64,000 nt of DNA from Providencia sp. (GCF_003533305.1 NZ_DOEH01000016.1:37238-101237), one strand, 5' to 3'; positions 18,734 through 28,781 are shown, numbered from the stretch's first letter. Numbers and translations: made by a program. The notes: generated by a model from the sequence alone, not told the origin.

Positions 18734-21700
18734 GTGAAACGACTGCCACGCGTTGTATTAGTAACGACAGCTGTTGTATTGTTGCTTTGCGCGTTAGTGT
18801 TGACGGGGCTACGCTTTTTCTTACCAAACATTAATAGCTATCGGCAAGATATTGTTTCTTATATTGAAAAACGTGCAGATATTGCATTACAAATCGGTAA
18901 TATTGATGGGGCTTGGCAATATTTTGGCCCTGTATTTACCTTGTCGGATGTTGCTCTTAAAAGTGAAACGACAGATGCGAGCATCAGTAAAATTACAGTT
19001 GAATTGGATATTTGGCATTCACTGTTTTCACTGCGCTGGCGTTTTCGCGATCTGACATTTTATCAACTCAATGTTGATCATAAAACGCCATTTAGTTTAG
19101 ATGGGTCAACTAACGATCAATCCTTTGATGGCATTGAAGATCTGTTTTTACATCAATTTGATCACTTCGTCTTAAAAAATAGCCAATTCACTTTTCTTAC
19201 CCCCTCTGAACAAAAAATGACGCTGATTTTACCTGAGCTTTCTTGGCTCAATCAAAATGAACGTCATCGTGCTCAAGGATTCGTTAGCCTTGAAACGCTT
19301 AATAAGCAGCGTAGCTACTTACAAATCAAACTCGATGTATCTGATAAAAATGGTACTTTGAGTGACGGTATTTTCTATTTACAGGCCGATAATATTGATA
19401 TGCAACCTTGGTTAAGTCGTTGGTTGCGTGAAAATACCAGTTTGCGAGATGCTAATTTCAGTCTTTCTTCTTGGGTGACGATTAAAAATAGCCGCATCGA
19501 TAATGGTCTTGTCCAATTACGTCAGGGCGAAGCTAATTGGGGAAGCGATGAGTTAACGCAAAACCTGCAAGTTAATGATTTATTAGTCCGAATGAAGCGT
19601 CAAGGTAATGGATGGTTATTTAATATTCCAGAGCTTGATACGTTAAAAACCAATGAATACATTTGGCCTCAAGGTAGTGTTTCTGTTCTTTATTTGCCTT
19701 CATCAAAAAAATATCAAAATAAGGGCCATTGGCGAATTCGCGCTAAAAATATTGAACTTGAGCGCCTTAGTGAAGTGTTGCCTACATTTTCGTTTGTCAC
19801 CCCTGACATGGTACAAGATTGGCAACACCGTCAGCCAACAGGTGTCGTCACTGAGTTCTCCCTAGATGTAACGCAGGACACTGTTGAGCATACACAAATA
19901 AGTATGGATTGGCAGGATGTTAGCTGGAAAAAATGGAAGCAATTACCTTCTGTTAATCACTTTAGTGGCGTATTGAATGGCGGAACGGACGGCGGAAATC
20001 TTTCTTTTTCATTACTCAATAGTGATGTTGATTATCAGGATGAATTTAAAGCTCCTTTTGAAATAAGCCGTGCTACAGGCCAGTTAAATTGGTTGAATAA
20101 CGACAGTGAATTTAAATTATGGAGCCAGTCACTGGATGTCCAAGCTAAATCTTTGTGGGTAAATGGTGAATTTACCTATGCGCAAGCGAAAAAAGACCCT
20201 TATGCCGATCTCGCTATTCTTGCTGGAATACGCTTAGAGGATGCAGGTGATGCCTGGCGTTATTTTCCACAAAAATTAATGGGACAAGATGTTGCTGATT
20301 ATCTGACAAAAGCCATTATTGCGGGTCATGTAGATAACGCAACGTTGGTATATAAAGGAGATCCAGCACATTTCCCTTATGATAATAACGATGGTCAGTT
20401 TCAGGTCTTTGTGCCATTGAGAGAGGCAACTTTTGAATATGATGATCAGTGGCCTGCGCTATTAAATTTAGACCTTGACCTTGATTTTAAACGTGCAAGC
20501 CTTGCAATGCATACCGATAGCGTCAAATTAGGTAATGCAACAGCAACAAATTTAGATGCCGTTATTCGTAATTATCATGATGAAATGTTATTTATCGATG
20601 CGGGCATCAGTGGCACGGGATCGCAAATTCAGCAGTATTTCACGCATACGCCAATGAAGCATTCGATTGGAGATACGCTAGAAGAGTTACAAATCGGTGG
20701 TGTGGTCAATGGCAATCTCGAGTTGTCTATTCCACTTTCTGAGGGCAAAGATGTTGTCGCGAAAGGGCAGGTCAATCTCAATAAAAATGATTTATACATC
20801 CAACCTATTGATAGCAAACTATCGGCATTAACGGGCAGTTTTCGATTTAATAATGGCGATTTGACGAGCGATCAAATTCAAGCGCAATGGTTTGGTCAGC
20901 CAATTTCTGTTGATTTTTCAACATTGGCGGGAAGCAAAGATTATCAAGTTGATGTTAATTTAACGGGTAATTGGGCTTTGAATAAATTGGCGATGATCCC
21001 GAATGAGATTAAACAGAAAGTTTCTGGAACCAGTGATTGGAAAAGTCATATTAAGATAACTTTACCAGATTCAATAAAAGCAAAACCGGCATTAGACATT
21101 GAGATTACCGCCGGACTGAAACAGTTAAAAAGCCAATTACCCGCACTTGATAGTGCACTTTTACAGCAGCTTGGCCAAATAAATGTACAGGCTAAGGGAA
21201 CAACGGAACAGCTCGTTGTGAGTGGGGATATTGGCCAACGTCTTGGTTTTAATACTGAATGGCTGCTAAATAGCGACCCGTTAAAACTGCAAAAAGCGCA
21301 TATCGCTAAGTGGAATGGCAAGACCCTTGATTTACCTAAAACAGCGATTATTTTAGTCGATTTACCTGCAATAACAGATGTGAATTGGGAAAAGTTGGGT
21401 AGCTCATTTTTGTCTTCTAATGTGGGTGGTGGTGTCGCTAAAGTTGGGTTACCTGAAATTGTACAAGTGAAGGCTCCATCCCTTTATTTAGCTGGGCAGA
21501 CATGGAAAGATGTCAGTTTTTCATACAACTTGTGGACCAGTGAGCAACTGGTGAGTGTCGAAAGTGAAAATCTAAAAGGACAGTTGCAAATTTTTGCGCA
21601 TCTGCCTTGGGTTTTAACGGTTGATTATCTGTATTACAACCCCTCTTCTTTTTCTGATTCGCAGAATGACCCAACACAACCTTCAGAATTTAATTTCAGC

Positions 21701-22525
21701 CGTTGGCCTGCGATTAATATTCATTGTCGAGATTGCTGGGTTGGCGGGCAAAAATTGGGTGAAATTAAAGCCAATTTGCAACCTCAAGGGGATGTATTGA
21801 AGTTAACGGGTGGGACACTTAACAATAGTGCTGCGCAGCTAAAACTAGATGCTTTATGGCGCGGTGGCAAAGTTAATGAAACTGAAATAGCAGGCTCTTT
21901 AACGGGAGAGGCATTTGATGAAACCGCAGCTTATCTCGGTATTTTAGTGCCGATTATTGAATCGCCTTATACTATTGAGTTTGATTTGAATTGGAAAAAT
22001 GTGCCTTGGTCACCCGATTTAGCGACTTTAAATGGTAAGTTATCCGCTAATCTGGGTAAAGGCGCTATTGCGCAAATGGGCGGCGGTCGCGCGGGTCAAA
22101 TTTTACGCTTAGTCAGTTTTGATGCTTTATTGCGTAAACTTCGATTAGATTTTCGCGATACTTTCAGTGATGATTTTGATTTTGATTCGATTAAAGGGAA
22201 TGCTTCTATTCATAATGGTATTCTCTCATCAAAAAATTTATACCTTGATGGATTAGTGGCAGATATTGCATTAAACGGTGAAATTGATTTAGTTAAACGT
22301 CAAATTAATTTAGAGGCGGTCATTACACCTGAAATTTCTGCTACAGTAGGTGTAGCAACTGCATTTGTGATTAATCCATTTGCAGGAGCAGCCGTATTTG
22401 CGGCGTCTAAAGTGCTCGGGCCGCTATGGAGTAAAATCTCCGTTATTCGGTACCGTGTTACCGGTAGTATGGACGAGCCAAAAATTGATGAAGTATTACG
22501 TCAACTAAAGGAGACTCAAGAGTAA
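18734..22525 (+). CDS. yhdP: AsmA-like bridge-like lipid transfer protein YhdP
   Basis: Very large inner-membrane-anchored periplasmic protein (1263 residues) of the AsmA/BLTP group that carries phospholipids toward the outer membrane, partly redundant with TamB and YdbH. It starts with GTG, preceded by AGGAGA, and has one N-terminal membrane segment (about residues 6-30) followed by long beta-rich repeats and a C-terminal AsmA/DUF3971 region with LRKLRLDFRDTFSDDFDFDSIKG. The stop codon overlaps the next start by one base. Confidence 0.95.
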   Translation: MKRLPRVVLVTTAVVLLLCALVLTGLRFFLPNINSYRQDIVSYIEKRADIALQIGNIDGAWQYFGPVFTLSDVALKSETTDASISKITVELDIWHSLFSLRWRFRDLTFYQLNVDHKTPFSLDGSTNDQSFDGIEDLFLHQFDHFVLKNSQFTFLTPSEQKMTLILPELSWLNQNERHRAQGFVSLETLNKQRSYLQIKLDVSDKNGTLSDGIFYLQADNIDMQPWLSRWLRENTSLRDANFSLSSWVTIKNSRIDNGLVQLRQGEANWGSDELTQNLQVNDLLVRMKRQGNGWLFNIPELDTLKTNEYIWPQGSVSVLYLPSSKKYQNKGHWRIRAKNIELERLSEVLPTFSFVTPDMVQDWQHRQPTGVVTEFSLDVTQDTVEHTQISMDWQDVSWKKWKQLPSVNHFSGVLNGGTDGGNLSFSLLNSDVDYQDEFKAPFEISRATGQLNWLNNDSEFKLWSQSLDVQAKSLWVNGEFTYAQAKKDPYADLAILAGIRLEDAGDAWRYFPQKLMGQDVADYLTKAIIAGHVDNATLVYKGDPAHFPYDNNDGQFQVFVPLREATFEYDDQWPALLNLDLDLDFKRASLAMHTDSVKLGNATATNLDAVIRNYHDEMLFIDAGISGTGSQIQQYFTHTPMKHSIGDTLEELQIGGVVNGNLELSIPLSEGKDVVAKGQVNLNKNDLYIQPIDSKLSALTGSFRFNNGDLTSDQIQAQWFGQPISVDFSTLAGSKDYQVDVNLTGNWALNKLAMIPNEIKQKVSGTSDWKSHIKITLPDSIKAKPALDIEITAGLKQLKSQLPALDSALLQQLGQINVQAKGTTEQLVVSGDIGQRLGFNTEWLLNSDPLKLQKAHIAKWNGKTLDLPKTAIILVDLPAITDVNWEKLGSSFLSSNVGGGVAKVGLPEIVQVKAPSLYLAGQTWKDVSFSYNLWTSEQLVSVESENLKGQLQIFAHLPWVLTVDYLYYNPSSFSDSQNDPTQPSEFNFSRWPAINIHCRDCWVGGQKLGEIKANLQPQGDVLKLTGGTLNNSAAQLKLDALWRGGKVNETEIAGSLTGEAFDETAAYLGILVPIIESPYTIEFDLNWKNVPWSPDLATLNGKLSANLGKGAIAQMGGGRAGQILRLVSFDALLRKLRLDFRDTFSDDFDFDSIKGNASIHNGILSSKNLYLDGLVADIALNGEIDLVKRQINLEAVITPEISATVGVATAFVINPFAGAAVFAASKVLGPLWSKISVIRYRVTGSMDEPKIDEVLRQLKETQE

Positions 22526-23385
22526 TGAAAAATGGCAACGTTGCACTTTTGCAGTTATGTAGCGGAAATAATACTAAACACAATTTGGCGCAGATAGAAC
22601 AACAGATCAAACAGCTGCCAGAATCGGTTGAATTGGTATTAACGCCTGAAAATGCACTGTTATTTGCAGATGCAGCCACTTACCGTAAAAAGGCAGAAGT
22701 GGAAGGTAAAGGCCCATTACAAGATGCGATCAGCGCGATGGCGAAACGTTATAACCTATGGATTTTAATAGGTTCGATGCCAATGATTAGCCGTGAAGAT
22801 CCTGAGCGCATTACGAGCACTAGCCTATTATTTGATTCAGAAGGTAATATCAAAGCGCGTTATGATAAAATTCATATGTTTGATGTGAATCTTGAAGATG
22901 AACAAGGTACCTATAACGAATCGGTCATTTATCAACGTGGTGAACACATCACGGTTGTTGATACCCCTGTTGGGCGCTTAGGTATGACAATTTGTTATGA
23001 TTTACGTTTCCCCGGCTTATTTCAAGCATTACGTGAACAAGGCGCTGAAATTATTTCTGTACCTGCTGCATTTACACGCTATACAGGGCAAGCCCATTGG
23101 GAACCTTTATTACGTGCCAGAGCGATTGAAAACCAATGCTATGTTTTAGCTCCTGCCCAAGTTGGAGTACATGGCGGTACTCGCCGTACTTGGGGGCACA
23201 CCATGGCTGTTGATGGTTGGGGCAAAGTGATTAAAAAGAATGTGGATGCGGTTGCGTCCATCGTATTGAATATTAAAACCGACAGTTTGAGTGTCATGCG
23301 TGAGCAAATAAAAGTGGTGAAACATAACCGCTTTAGACCGCAACTGACATCATTAATTAAAAAAGACACGACAACTAAAGAGTAA
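22525..23385 (+). CDS. Nitrilase-superfamily amidase (Nit/deaminated glutathione amidase type)
   Basis: Carbon-nitrogen hydrolase of 286 residues, probably repairing deaminated glutathione as Nit1/YbeM do. The Glu-Lys-Cys triad can be placed in [18 protein letters not shown] and [10 protein letters not shown]; the closing block is [16 protein letters not shown]. Start overlaps the yhdP stop (TAATG) and it ends 5 bases before tldD, so it is firmly inside the rng-yhdP-tldD transcript. E. coli lacks a gene here, but Yersinia-like genomes have one, as I recall. Confidence 0.88.
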   Translation: MKNGNVALLQLCSGNNTKHNLAQIEQQIKQLPESVELVLTPENALLFADAATYRKKAEVEGKGPLQDAISAMAKRYNLWILIGSMPMISREDPERITSTSLLFDSEGNIKARYDKIHMFDVNLEDEQGTYNESVIYQRGEHITVVDTPVGRLGMTICYDLRFPGLFQALREQGAEIISVPAAFTRYTGQAHWEPLLRARAIENQCYVLAPAQVGVHGGTRRTWGHTMAVDGWGKVIKKNVDAVASIVLNIKTDSLSVMREQIKVVKHNRFRPQLTSLIKKDTTTKE

Positions 23386-23390
23386 TAAAT

Positions 23391-24836
23391 ATGAGTTTAG
23401 CTTCTGTCAGCGACCATTTGCTGACCGCCAATCGTCTTGGGCAAGAAAATCTATATGACATTTTAGGCCTGCTATCTGAGCGCCATCTTGATTACGCTGA
23501 TTTATTTTTTCAGTCAAGTTTCCATGAGTCGTGGGTGCTTGAAGATAGGATCATCAAAGATGGTTCTTATAACATTGACCAAGGTGTAGGTGTGAGAGCG
23601 GTTAGCGGCGAAAAAACCGGTTTTGCTTATGCCGATCAAATTTCACTGCTCGCACTAACACAGAGTGCAACAGCAGCGCGCAGTATTGTTAGTGAGCTCG
23701 GTTCGGGTAAATCGAAAGTTCTCACGAATGTTGAATATAAACAATTATATTCACAAGCTGACCCGTTAAATAGTTTATCTCGTGAGCAGAAAATTGATTT
23801 GTTGCACCGTGTTGATCAAATCGCAAGAGCAGAAGACTCTCGTGTCATTGAAGTTAATGCCAGTTTAACAGGTGTGTATGAGCAAATATTGGTCGCAGCC
23901 ATTGATGGTACTTTAGCAGCTGATATTCGCCCATTAGTTCGTTTATCGGTCAGTGTATTAGTTGAGCATGATGGTAAGCGTGAACGTGGTGCGAGTGGCG
24001 GCGGTGGTCGTTATGGATATGAATACTTTTTAGAAACTCATCAAGGTCAAATTATTGCTGAGCAATATGCACGTGAAGCCGTGCGTATGGCATTAGTTAA
24101 TTTATCGGCTATTGCAGCACCTGCCGGTATGATGCCTGTCGTTTTAGGTGCGGGTTGGCCAGGTGTATTGTTACATGAAGCAGTAGGGCACGGACTTGAA
24201 GGTGATTTTAATCGTCGCGGTACGTCGGTGTTCTCTGGCCAAATGGGCGAGCAGGTTGCATCATCACTTTGTACTGTTGTAGATGACGGTACTATTGTGG
24301 GGCGTCGTGGTTCATTGGCGGTCGACGATGAAGGTGTACCTGGCCAATATAACGTCCTAATAGAAAATGGTATTTTGCGTAATTATATTCAGGATAAACT
24401 GAATGCACGATTAATGGGTGTTGCACCAACAGGTAATGCACGTCGTGAATCTTATGCCCATTTACCGATGCCTCGTATGACAAATACCTATATGTTGGCG
24501 GGTTCTTCAACACCGGAAGAAATAATTGCCAGTGTCGAAAAAGGGATTTATGCACCAAACTTTGGTGGTGGTCAGGTCGATATTACGTCAGGTAAATTTG
24601 TGTTCTCAACATCTGAAGCGTATTTGATTGAAAACGGAAAAATCACCTCGCCAGTAAAAGGCGCAACCTTGATTGGCTCTGGGGTTGAAGCAATGCAGCA
24701 AATTTCCATGGTCGGTAATGATTTAGCCTTAGACCAAGGCGTTGGTGTTTGCGGTAAAGAAGGACAAAGCGTGCCTGTAGGTGTTGGTCAACCAACCTTG
24801 AAACTCGACAAATTGACAGTGGGTGGTACGGCATAG
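23391..24836 (+). CDS. tldD: Metalloprotease subunit TldD
   Basis: Zinc protease subunit that with TldE (PmbA) degrades unfolded peptides and matures microcins and CcdA-type antitoxins. 481 residues, the usual length, with the zinc motif [11 protein letters not shown] (HExxxH, about residue 260). Terminal gene of the mre-rng-yhdP block. Its partner pmbA lies only 2.5 kb downstream on the same strand here. Confidence 0.97.
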   Translation: MSLASVSDHLLTANRLGQENLYDILGLLSERHLDYADLFFQSSFHESWVLEDRIIKDGSYNIDQGVGVRAVSGEKTGFAYADQISLLALTQSATAARSIVSELGSGKSKVLTNVEYKQLYSQADPLNSLSREQKIDLLHRVDQIARAEDSRVIEVNASLTGVYEQILVAAIDGTLAADIRPLVRLSVSVLVEHDGKRERGASGGGGRYGYEYFLETHQGQIIAEQYAREAVRMALVNLSAIAAPAGMMPVVLGAGWPGVLLHEAVGHGLEGDFNRRGTSVFSGQMGEQVASSLCTVVDDGTIVGRRGSLAVDDEGVPGQYNVLIENGILRNYIQDKLNARLMGVAPTGNARRESYAHLPMPRMTNTYMLAGSSTPEEIIASVEKGIYAPNFGGGQVDITSGKFVFSTSEAYLIENGKITSPVKGATLIGSGVEAMQQISMVGNDLALDQGVGVCGKEGQSVPVGVGQPTLKLDKLTVGGTA

Positions 24837-24846
24837 CTCCCCATAC

Positions 24847-24931
24847 AATATCCCTAGGAGCCTACAAAAGTAGGTGACTAGGGTGAGTGAGCGTAGCTAA
24901 CACGGCTACAAATTGAAGAATGAAGGGGATA
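24847..24931. repeat. ERIC element (partial) between tldD and the barnase-like gene
   Basis: In order: CCCTAGGAGCCTAC, AAGTAGGTGACTAGGGTGAG, GAGCGTAGCTAACACGGC and AATTGAAGAATGAAGGGGAT. These align closely with the central and right half of the ERIC consensus. The other terminus is missing, so it is truncated at about 24847. Its last bases (GAAGGGGAT) form the apparent ribosome-binding site for the gene at 24933. Confidence 0.88.
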
Positions 24932-24932
24932 G

Positions 24933-25415
24933 ATGAATAAACGAATTATTTCCATGATCCTCATGGCAATACTGATAGCCATTAGCCTTTATTTTAAAGG
25001 CGACGATCTTCATGACAAAGAACAGGTCGAAAGGCCTATTTCTCCGCCTGAGCAGTCGATACGTAATGAAAATGCACAAGAAATTGATGCGCTAACACAG
25101 CAACGTAATGTGGTTAGCTATGTGCAGAAACATCAAAAATTGCCTGATTTTTATGTGACGAAAAAAGATGCAAGATTAGCGGGTTGGGATGCTAAAAAAG
25201 GCAATCTTTGCGAGGTGTTACCGGGTAAAGCGATTGGTGGTGATAAATTTTTAAATCGTGAAAAGCGTTTGCCGATTTCACCTAATCGTCAATGGTTTGA
25301 GGCGGATATTAACTACCGTTGTGGTCATCGAGGTGCAGATCGCCTGATGTATTCCTCTGATGGGATGATTTTTGTCACATTAGATCATTACAAAAGCTTC
25401 CAGCAAGTGAACTAG
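24933..25415 (+). CDS. Barnase-like guanyl-specific ribonuclease
   Basis: 160 residues. The N-terminal hydrophobic segment (about 4-21) is a signal peptide or anchor, so the enzyme is probably exported. Residues about 57-158 resemble barnase: VVSYVQKHQKLPDFYVTKKDA, LAGWDAKKGNLCEVLPG, AIGGDKFLNREKRLP, WFEADINYRCGHRGADRLMYSSDG, LDHYKSF. Barnase catalytic residues Glu73, Arg83/87 and His102 have equivalents in FEADINY, GHRGADR and LDHYKSF. Two cysteines (GNLCE, YRCGH) might form a disulfide. It is followed 14 bases later by a barstar-like gene, the classical enzyme/inhibitor arrangement. Confidence 0.88.
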   Translation: MNKRIISMILMAILIAISLYFKGDDLHDKEQVERPISPPEQSIRNENAQEIDALTQQRNVVSYVQKHQKLPDFYVTKKDARLAGWDAKKGNLCEVLPGKAIGGDKFLNREKRLPISPNRQWFEADINYRCGHRGADRLMYSSDGMIFVTLDHYKSFQQVN

Positions 25416-25428
25416 AAGGTCATCAGCA

Positions 25429-25734
25429 ATGAACCATAAAGTTGTTTTTGATTTTAATGAGATTAAAAGTATTGAAGATTTTTATGCTCAATTTCAACAA
25501 CAGTTTTCGCTGCCAGCTTGGTTCGGACACAATCTTGATGCTTTGTGGGATATGGTTTCTGCGGGTATTGAATTGCCCGTCACCATCGTTTTTGCGCATA
25601 TGACTTCAATACAGCGAATTGAATTCTCGAATATTATTGACGTGATGAATGACGCACAAGATATGTGGGAAAATGAATTTATTTTTGCCTTAGATATAAC
25701 AAAAAACTCTAATAAATCCGCTCAAGACCTATGA
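25429..25734 (+). CDS. Barstar-family ribonuclease inhibitor (YhcO-like)
   Basis: 101-residue cytoplasmic protein with the barstar helix LPAWFGHNLDALWDMV (about residues 26-41). The NLDALWD segment contains the equivalents of barstar Asp35, Trp38 and Asp39 that plug the barnase active site. It lies 14 bases after the barnase-like gene with its own AAGG site and would neutralise enzyme retained in the cytoplasm. E. coli YhcO is the orphan homologue, located after tldD and the aae genes as recalled. Confidence 0.9.
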   Translation: MNHKVVFDFNEIKSIEDFYAQFQQQFSLPAWFGHNLDALWDMVSAGIELPVTIVFAHMTSIQRIEFSNIIDVMNDAQDMWENEFIFALDITKNSNKSAQDL

Positions 25735-25776
25735 TACAGTTATATGTAATTCATTTATTTTGAACGGAACCTTTCT

Positions 25777-26370
25777 ATGGGCAGTATCACATCTAACATT
25801 GGGCAATTTAACAATAAAAAATTTGTTATTGTGCATGGCTATACCGCATCCCCTGCTAAAAACTGGTTTCCTTGGCTTAAAGCTGAATTAGAGTCATTGG
25901 GTGCATTAGTGAATGTGCCTGAAATGCCAGAACCATTATCGCCTAATCCTCAAAAATGGCAGCAGCACTTGATTGATTTACCTATTGATATTGATAAAAA
26001 TACGATATTGATTGGGCACAGTCTTGGTTGTGTAACAGTATTGAGATTTTTAGAGCAGTTAGCCGTACAAGGTAAAAAAGTCGGTGGCTATATCTTAGTT
26101 TCAGGCTTTGATAGTGAGCTGGAAACATTACCAGAGTTAAAATCTCATACACCTAACAAATTAAATTATGCCGCATTAATTGGCATTGCAGATGAGCGAG
26201 TCTCAATCATTTCAACTAATGATGAAATTGTATCTCCGCAATCATCGAAAGTACTCGCAGAGTCACTGCAAACTCAGGTCATTATGGAAGAACAGGCTGG
26301 TCATTTTTTAGATAGAGAAGGGTACGTTGAGTTTCCTACGATTCTCTCGGTGATAAAAAATCGATTTTAA
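25777..26370 (+). CDS. RBBP9/YdeN-family serine hydrolase
   Basis: 197-residue alpha/beta hydrolase. VIVHGYTASPAKNWFPWL is the oxyanion region, IGHSLGCVTVLRFLE carries the nucleophile serine (about residue 87), STNDEIVSP the acid and QAGHFLDREGY the histidine, the layout of the RBBP9/YdeN family. Substrate is unknown. It is 42 bases downstream of the barstar-like gene and ends at a hairpin shared with darP. Confidence 0.85.
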   Translation: MGSITSNIGQFNNKKFVIVHGYTASPAKNWFPWLKAELESLGALVNVPEMPEPLSPNPQKWQQHLIDLPIDIDKNTILIGHSLGCVTVLRFLEQLAVQGKKVGGYILVSGFDSELETLPELKSHTPNKLNYAALIGIADERVSIISTNDEIVSPQSSKVLAESLQTQVIMEEQAGHFLDREGYVEFPTILSVIKNRF

Positions 26371-26381
26371 TATCAAGAAAC

Positions 26382-26411
26382 TCCCCTAAGCCAATATTTT
26401 GGCATAGGGGA
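26382..26411. terminator. Terminator-like hairpin between converging genes
   Basis: TCCCCTAAGCCAA (26382-26394) pairs with TTGGCATAGGGGA (26399-26411) with one mismatch. It lies between the converging hydrolase gene and darP. T-runs on either side are weak, so efficiency is uncertain. Confidence 0.6.
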
Positions 26412-26418
26412 AAATCGA

Positions 26419-26964
26419 TTAAGCGCTTTCAGATAGCTCTTTCAAATATTGGAATATTTGACGGAAAGCTTTAGGGGGCTTATTACCTTCACGCTCTTTT
26501 TTTGCATTACGTACTAGCACCCTAAGTTGCTGCCTATCCGTATGCGGGAACAATGCGACAACTTCTTCTATCACGTTATCGCCATTTTCGATTAAACGCA
26601 TACGTAAATCTTCTAGTTTATGAAGATAAACAGCTTGCTGATTATGGCGATTCTTAAGTTTATCAAGTGCTTCAGTAATTGGATCTACATCACGTGAGCG
26701 CAGTAATTTACCAATAAACTGTAATTGACGGCGACGACCTTCACGGGTGATCCTTTGAGCTATTTCAATTGAATCAAGTAATTGGGTATCTAATGGAATA
26801 CGCTCAAGCTCGTTTTTGCTTAAATCAACAAGCTCGGCTCCCAGTTTTTTGAGGATCTCAGCATCGCGTTTAATTTCGCTTTTGCTGACCCAAATAATTT
26901 CATCATCCTCTTCTTCTTGCGGCGCTGGGATATCATCCAGCCAGTCTTCAGGCTGTGTGGCCAT
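26419..26964 (-). CDS. darP: Ribosome biogenesis factor DarP (YjgA)
   Basis: Acidic/basic mixed helical protein of 181 residues that associates with late 50S precursors. It begins [23 protein letters not shown] and continues with the helical [29 protein letters not shown] and [15 protein letters not shown]. It is divergent from pmbA, the same pairing as yjgA-pmbA in E. coli, across a gap rich in palindromes. Confidence 0.95.
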   Translation of the reverse strand: MATQPEDWLDDIPAPQEEEDDEIIWVSKSEIKRDAEILKKLGAELVDLSKNELERIPLDTQLLDSIEIAQRITREGRRRQLQFIGKLLRSRDVDPITEALDKLKNRHNQQAVYLHKLEDLRMRLIENGDNVIEEVVALFPHTDRQQLRVLVRNAKKEREGNKPPKAFRQIFQYLKELSESA

Positions 26965-27286
26965 ATTGATTTTCCTTTTTACAAAACGTGGTCATGTAAT
27001 TTACATGAGCGATTGCGTGTAATTTACATGACCTACTGAGTCACGAATGTTAACATTCTTATATTCATGATAGTTCAAATTACATGAGTGTAGGCCGTGG
27101 GGGATAACTTAGATCATATATTATTATATGTTCATTGAGATAGCTCTACTTACTGTTTATCTATAATTTGAATTTATTGGGCTATATTAAACCTATTGTA
27201 ACTGGGAAAATGCCCTAATGACTACCTGACATTTACTTATCAGCGTAGAAAATGGCTTTTTTCCTCAATATTATTGGATTAAATGC
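26965..27286. promoter_or_regulatory. darP/pmbA divergent region with clustered palindromes
   Basis: The 322-base gap holds a perfect 17-base palindrome TCATGTAATTTACATGA centred at 27000, a second partial copy GTGTAATTTACATGA centred at 27023, a perfect 14-base palindrome GAATGTTAACATTC at 27045-27058 and a third half-site ATTACATGA ending at 27087. This looks like an operator array for a dimeric regulator acting on darP and/or pmbA. The motif was not recognised as the site of a known E. coli regulator. Confidence 0.6.
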
Positions 27287-28627
27287 ATGAGTGTAACTGA
27301 TCAAGTCAACGAACAACGTAAAAAATTAGAAGAAGCTGTCGCCCACGCATTGGAATTTGCCAAAAGTCGTTGTGATGCGGCAGAAGTTGCAGTAAACAAA
27401 AGTACCGGAATTAGTGTCAGTACTCGCCAAGGTGAAGTCGAAAATGTTGAGTTTAATAGTGATGGTGCTTTAGGGATCACCGTTTATCATCAACAACGCA
27501 AAGGAAGTGCCTCTTCAACGGATCTAAGCCATGATGCAATTGAGCGTACTGTACAGGCTGCGATTGATATTGCATGTTATACCTCACAAGATCCCTGTGC
27601 GGGAGTAGCAGATAAATCATTATTAGCGTTTGAAGCTCCGGATTTGAATCTATTCCAAGCGACTGAAGTATCACCTGAAGATGCTATAAAATTGGCTTCG
27701 CGAGCTGAAATGGCGGCATTGAATGCGGATCCTCGTATTATTAATACGGAAGGTGGTAGCTTTAACGGTCATTATGGGGTCAGAGTCTTTGGTAACTCCC
27801 ATGGAATGCTGCAAAGCTATAGTTCTAGTCGCTATTCTATGTCCAGTTGTGTTATCGCAGAGCATGAAGGTGCGATGGAGCGTGATTATGCTTATACCAT
27901 CGGTCGTAGCCTTAATGCACTTAAATCCCCGGAATGGGTGGGACAAGAATGCGCACGCCGTACATTGTCGCGTTTAGCGCCAAGAAAGCTCCCTACCATG
28001 AAGGCGCCAGTTATTTTTGCCTCTGAAGTGGCGACAGGATTATTTGGTCATTTAGTTGGTGCGATTAGCGGCAGCAGTATTTACCGTAAATCCTCTTTTT
28101 TGCTTGATAGCTTAGGTAAACAAATTTTGCCAAGCTGGTTAACAATTAACGAGCAGCCTCATTTGATGGGCGGCTTAGCCTCTTCACCTTTTGACAGTGA
28201 AGGTGTTCGCACTACTGAGCGCAATATTATTGAAAACGGTGTATTGCAAACTTGGCTAATGACGAGTTACTCAGCTCGAAAACTCGGTCTACAAAGTACT
28301 GGTCATGCTGGTGGTATTCATAACTGGCGTATCGCTGGGCAAGGGCATTCTTTCGATGCATTGTTAAAGCAGATGGGAACAGGGCTAGTTGTCACTGAAC
28401 TGATGGGACAGGGTGTGAGTGGTATCACGGGTGATTATTCTCGTGGTGCATCAGGCTTTTGGGTTGAAAACGGCGAAATCCAATATCCTGTCAGTGAAAT
28501 TACAATCGCTGGTAATCTCAAGGATATGTGGGCAAATATGGTGACTATTGCCGACGATATTGAAACTCGCAGTAATATTCAATGTGGCTCGGTGTTACTT
28601 TCACAGATGAGTATTGCAGGGGAATAG
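27287..28627 (+). CDS. pmbA: Metalloprotease subunit PmbA (TldE)
   Basis: Non-catalytic partner of TldD in the TldD/TldE peptidase. 446 residues, close to the E. coli length. It shows [59 protein letters not shown] and [21 protein letters not shown], and lacks the HExxxH zinc motif of TldD. The ATG at 27287 is used; it lacks a strong ribosome-binding site. Confidence 0.97.
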   Translation: MSVTDQVNEQRKKLEEAVAHALEFAKSRCDAAEVAVNKSTGISVSTRQGEVENVEFNSDGALGITVYHQQRKGSASSTDLSHDAIERTVQAAIDIACYTSQDPCAGVADKSLLAFEAPDLNLFQATEVSPEDAIKLASRAEMAALNADPRIINTEGGSFNGHYGVRVFGNSHGMLQSYSSSRYSMSSCVIAEHEGAMERDYAYTIGRSLNALKSPEWVGQECARRTLSRLAPRKLPTMKAPVIFASEVATGLFGHLVGAISGSSIYRKSSFLLDSLGKQILPSWLTINEQPHLMGGLASSPFDSEGVRTTERNIIENGVLQTWLMTSYSARKLGLQSTGHAGGIHNWRIAGQGHSFDALLKQMGTGLVVTELMGQGVSGITGDYSRGASGFWVENGEIQYPVSEITIAGNLKDMWANMVTIADDIETRSNIQCGSVLLSQMSIAGE

Positions 28628-28670
28628 ATTCTCTTTGTTACTCTTCATAATATTTTTTAGCTAAAAAATT

Positions 28671-28700
28671 GCAATAAAAAAAGGCACTCATTGAGTGCCT
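28671..28700 (-). terminator. rnk terminator
   Basis: AGGCACTCA (28682-28690) and TGAGTGCCT (28692-28700) form a 9-bp stem. On the minus strand a T-run (complement of 28675-28681) follows directly, so this terminates transcription from rnk. pmbA converges from the other side. Confidence 0.8.
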
Positions 28701-28781
28701 GAAACATCTAGAAAACTTATTGGAGTTTCTTGGTTGAAACTTTTTTTATTAAGTCTTTTCTATTTTTATAAGCTCAAGGCT

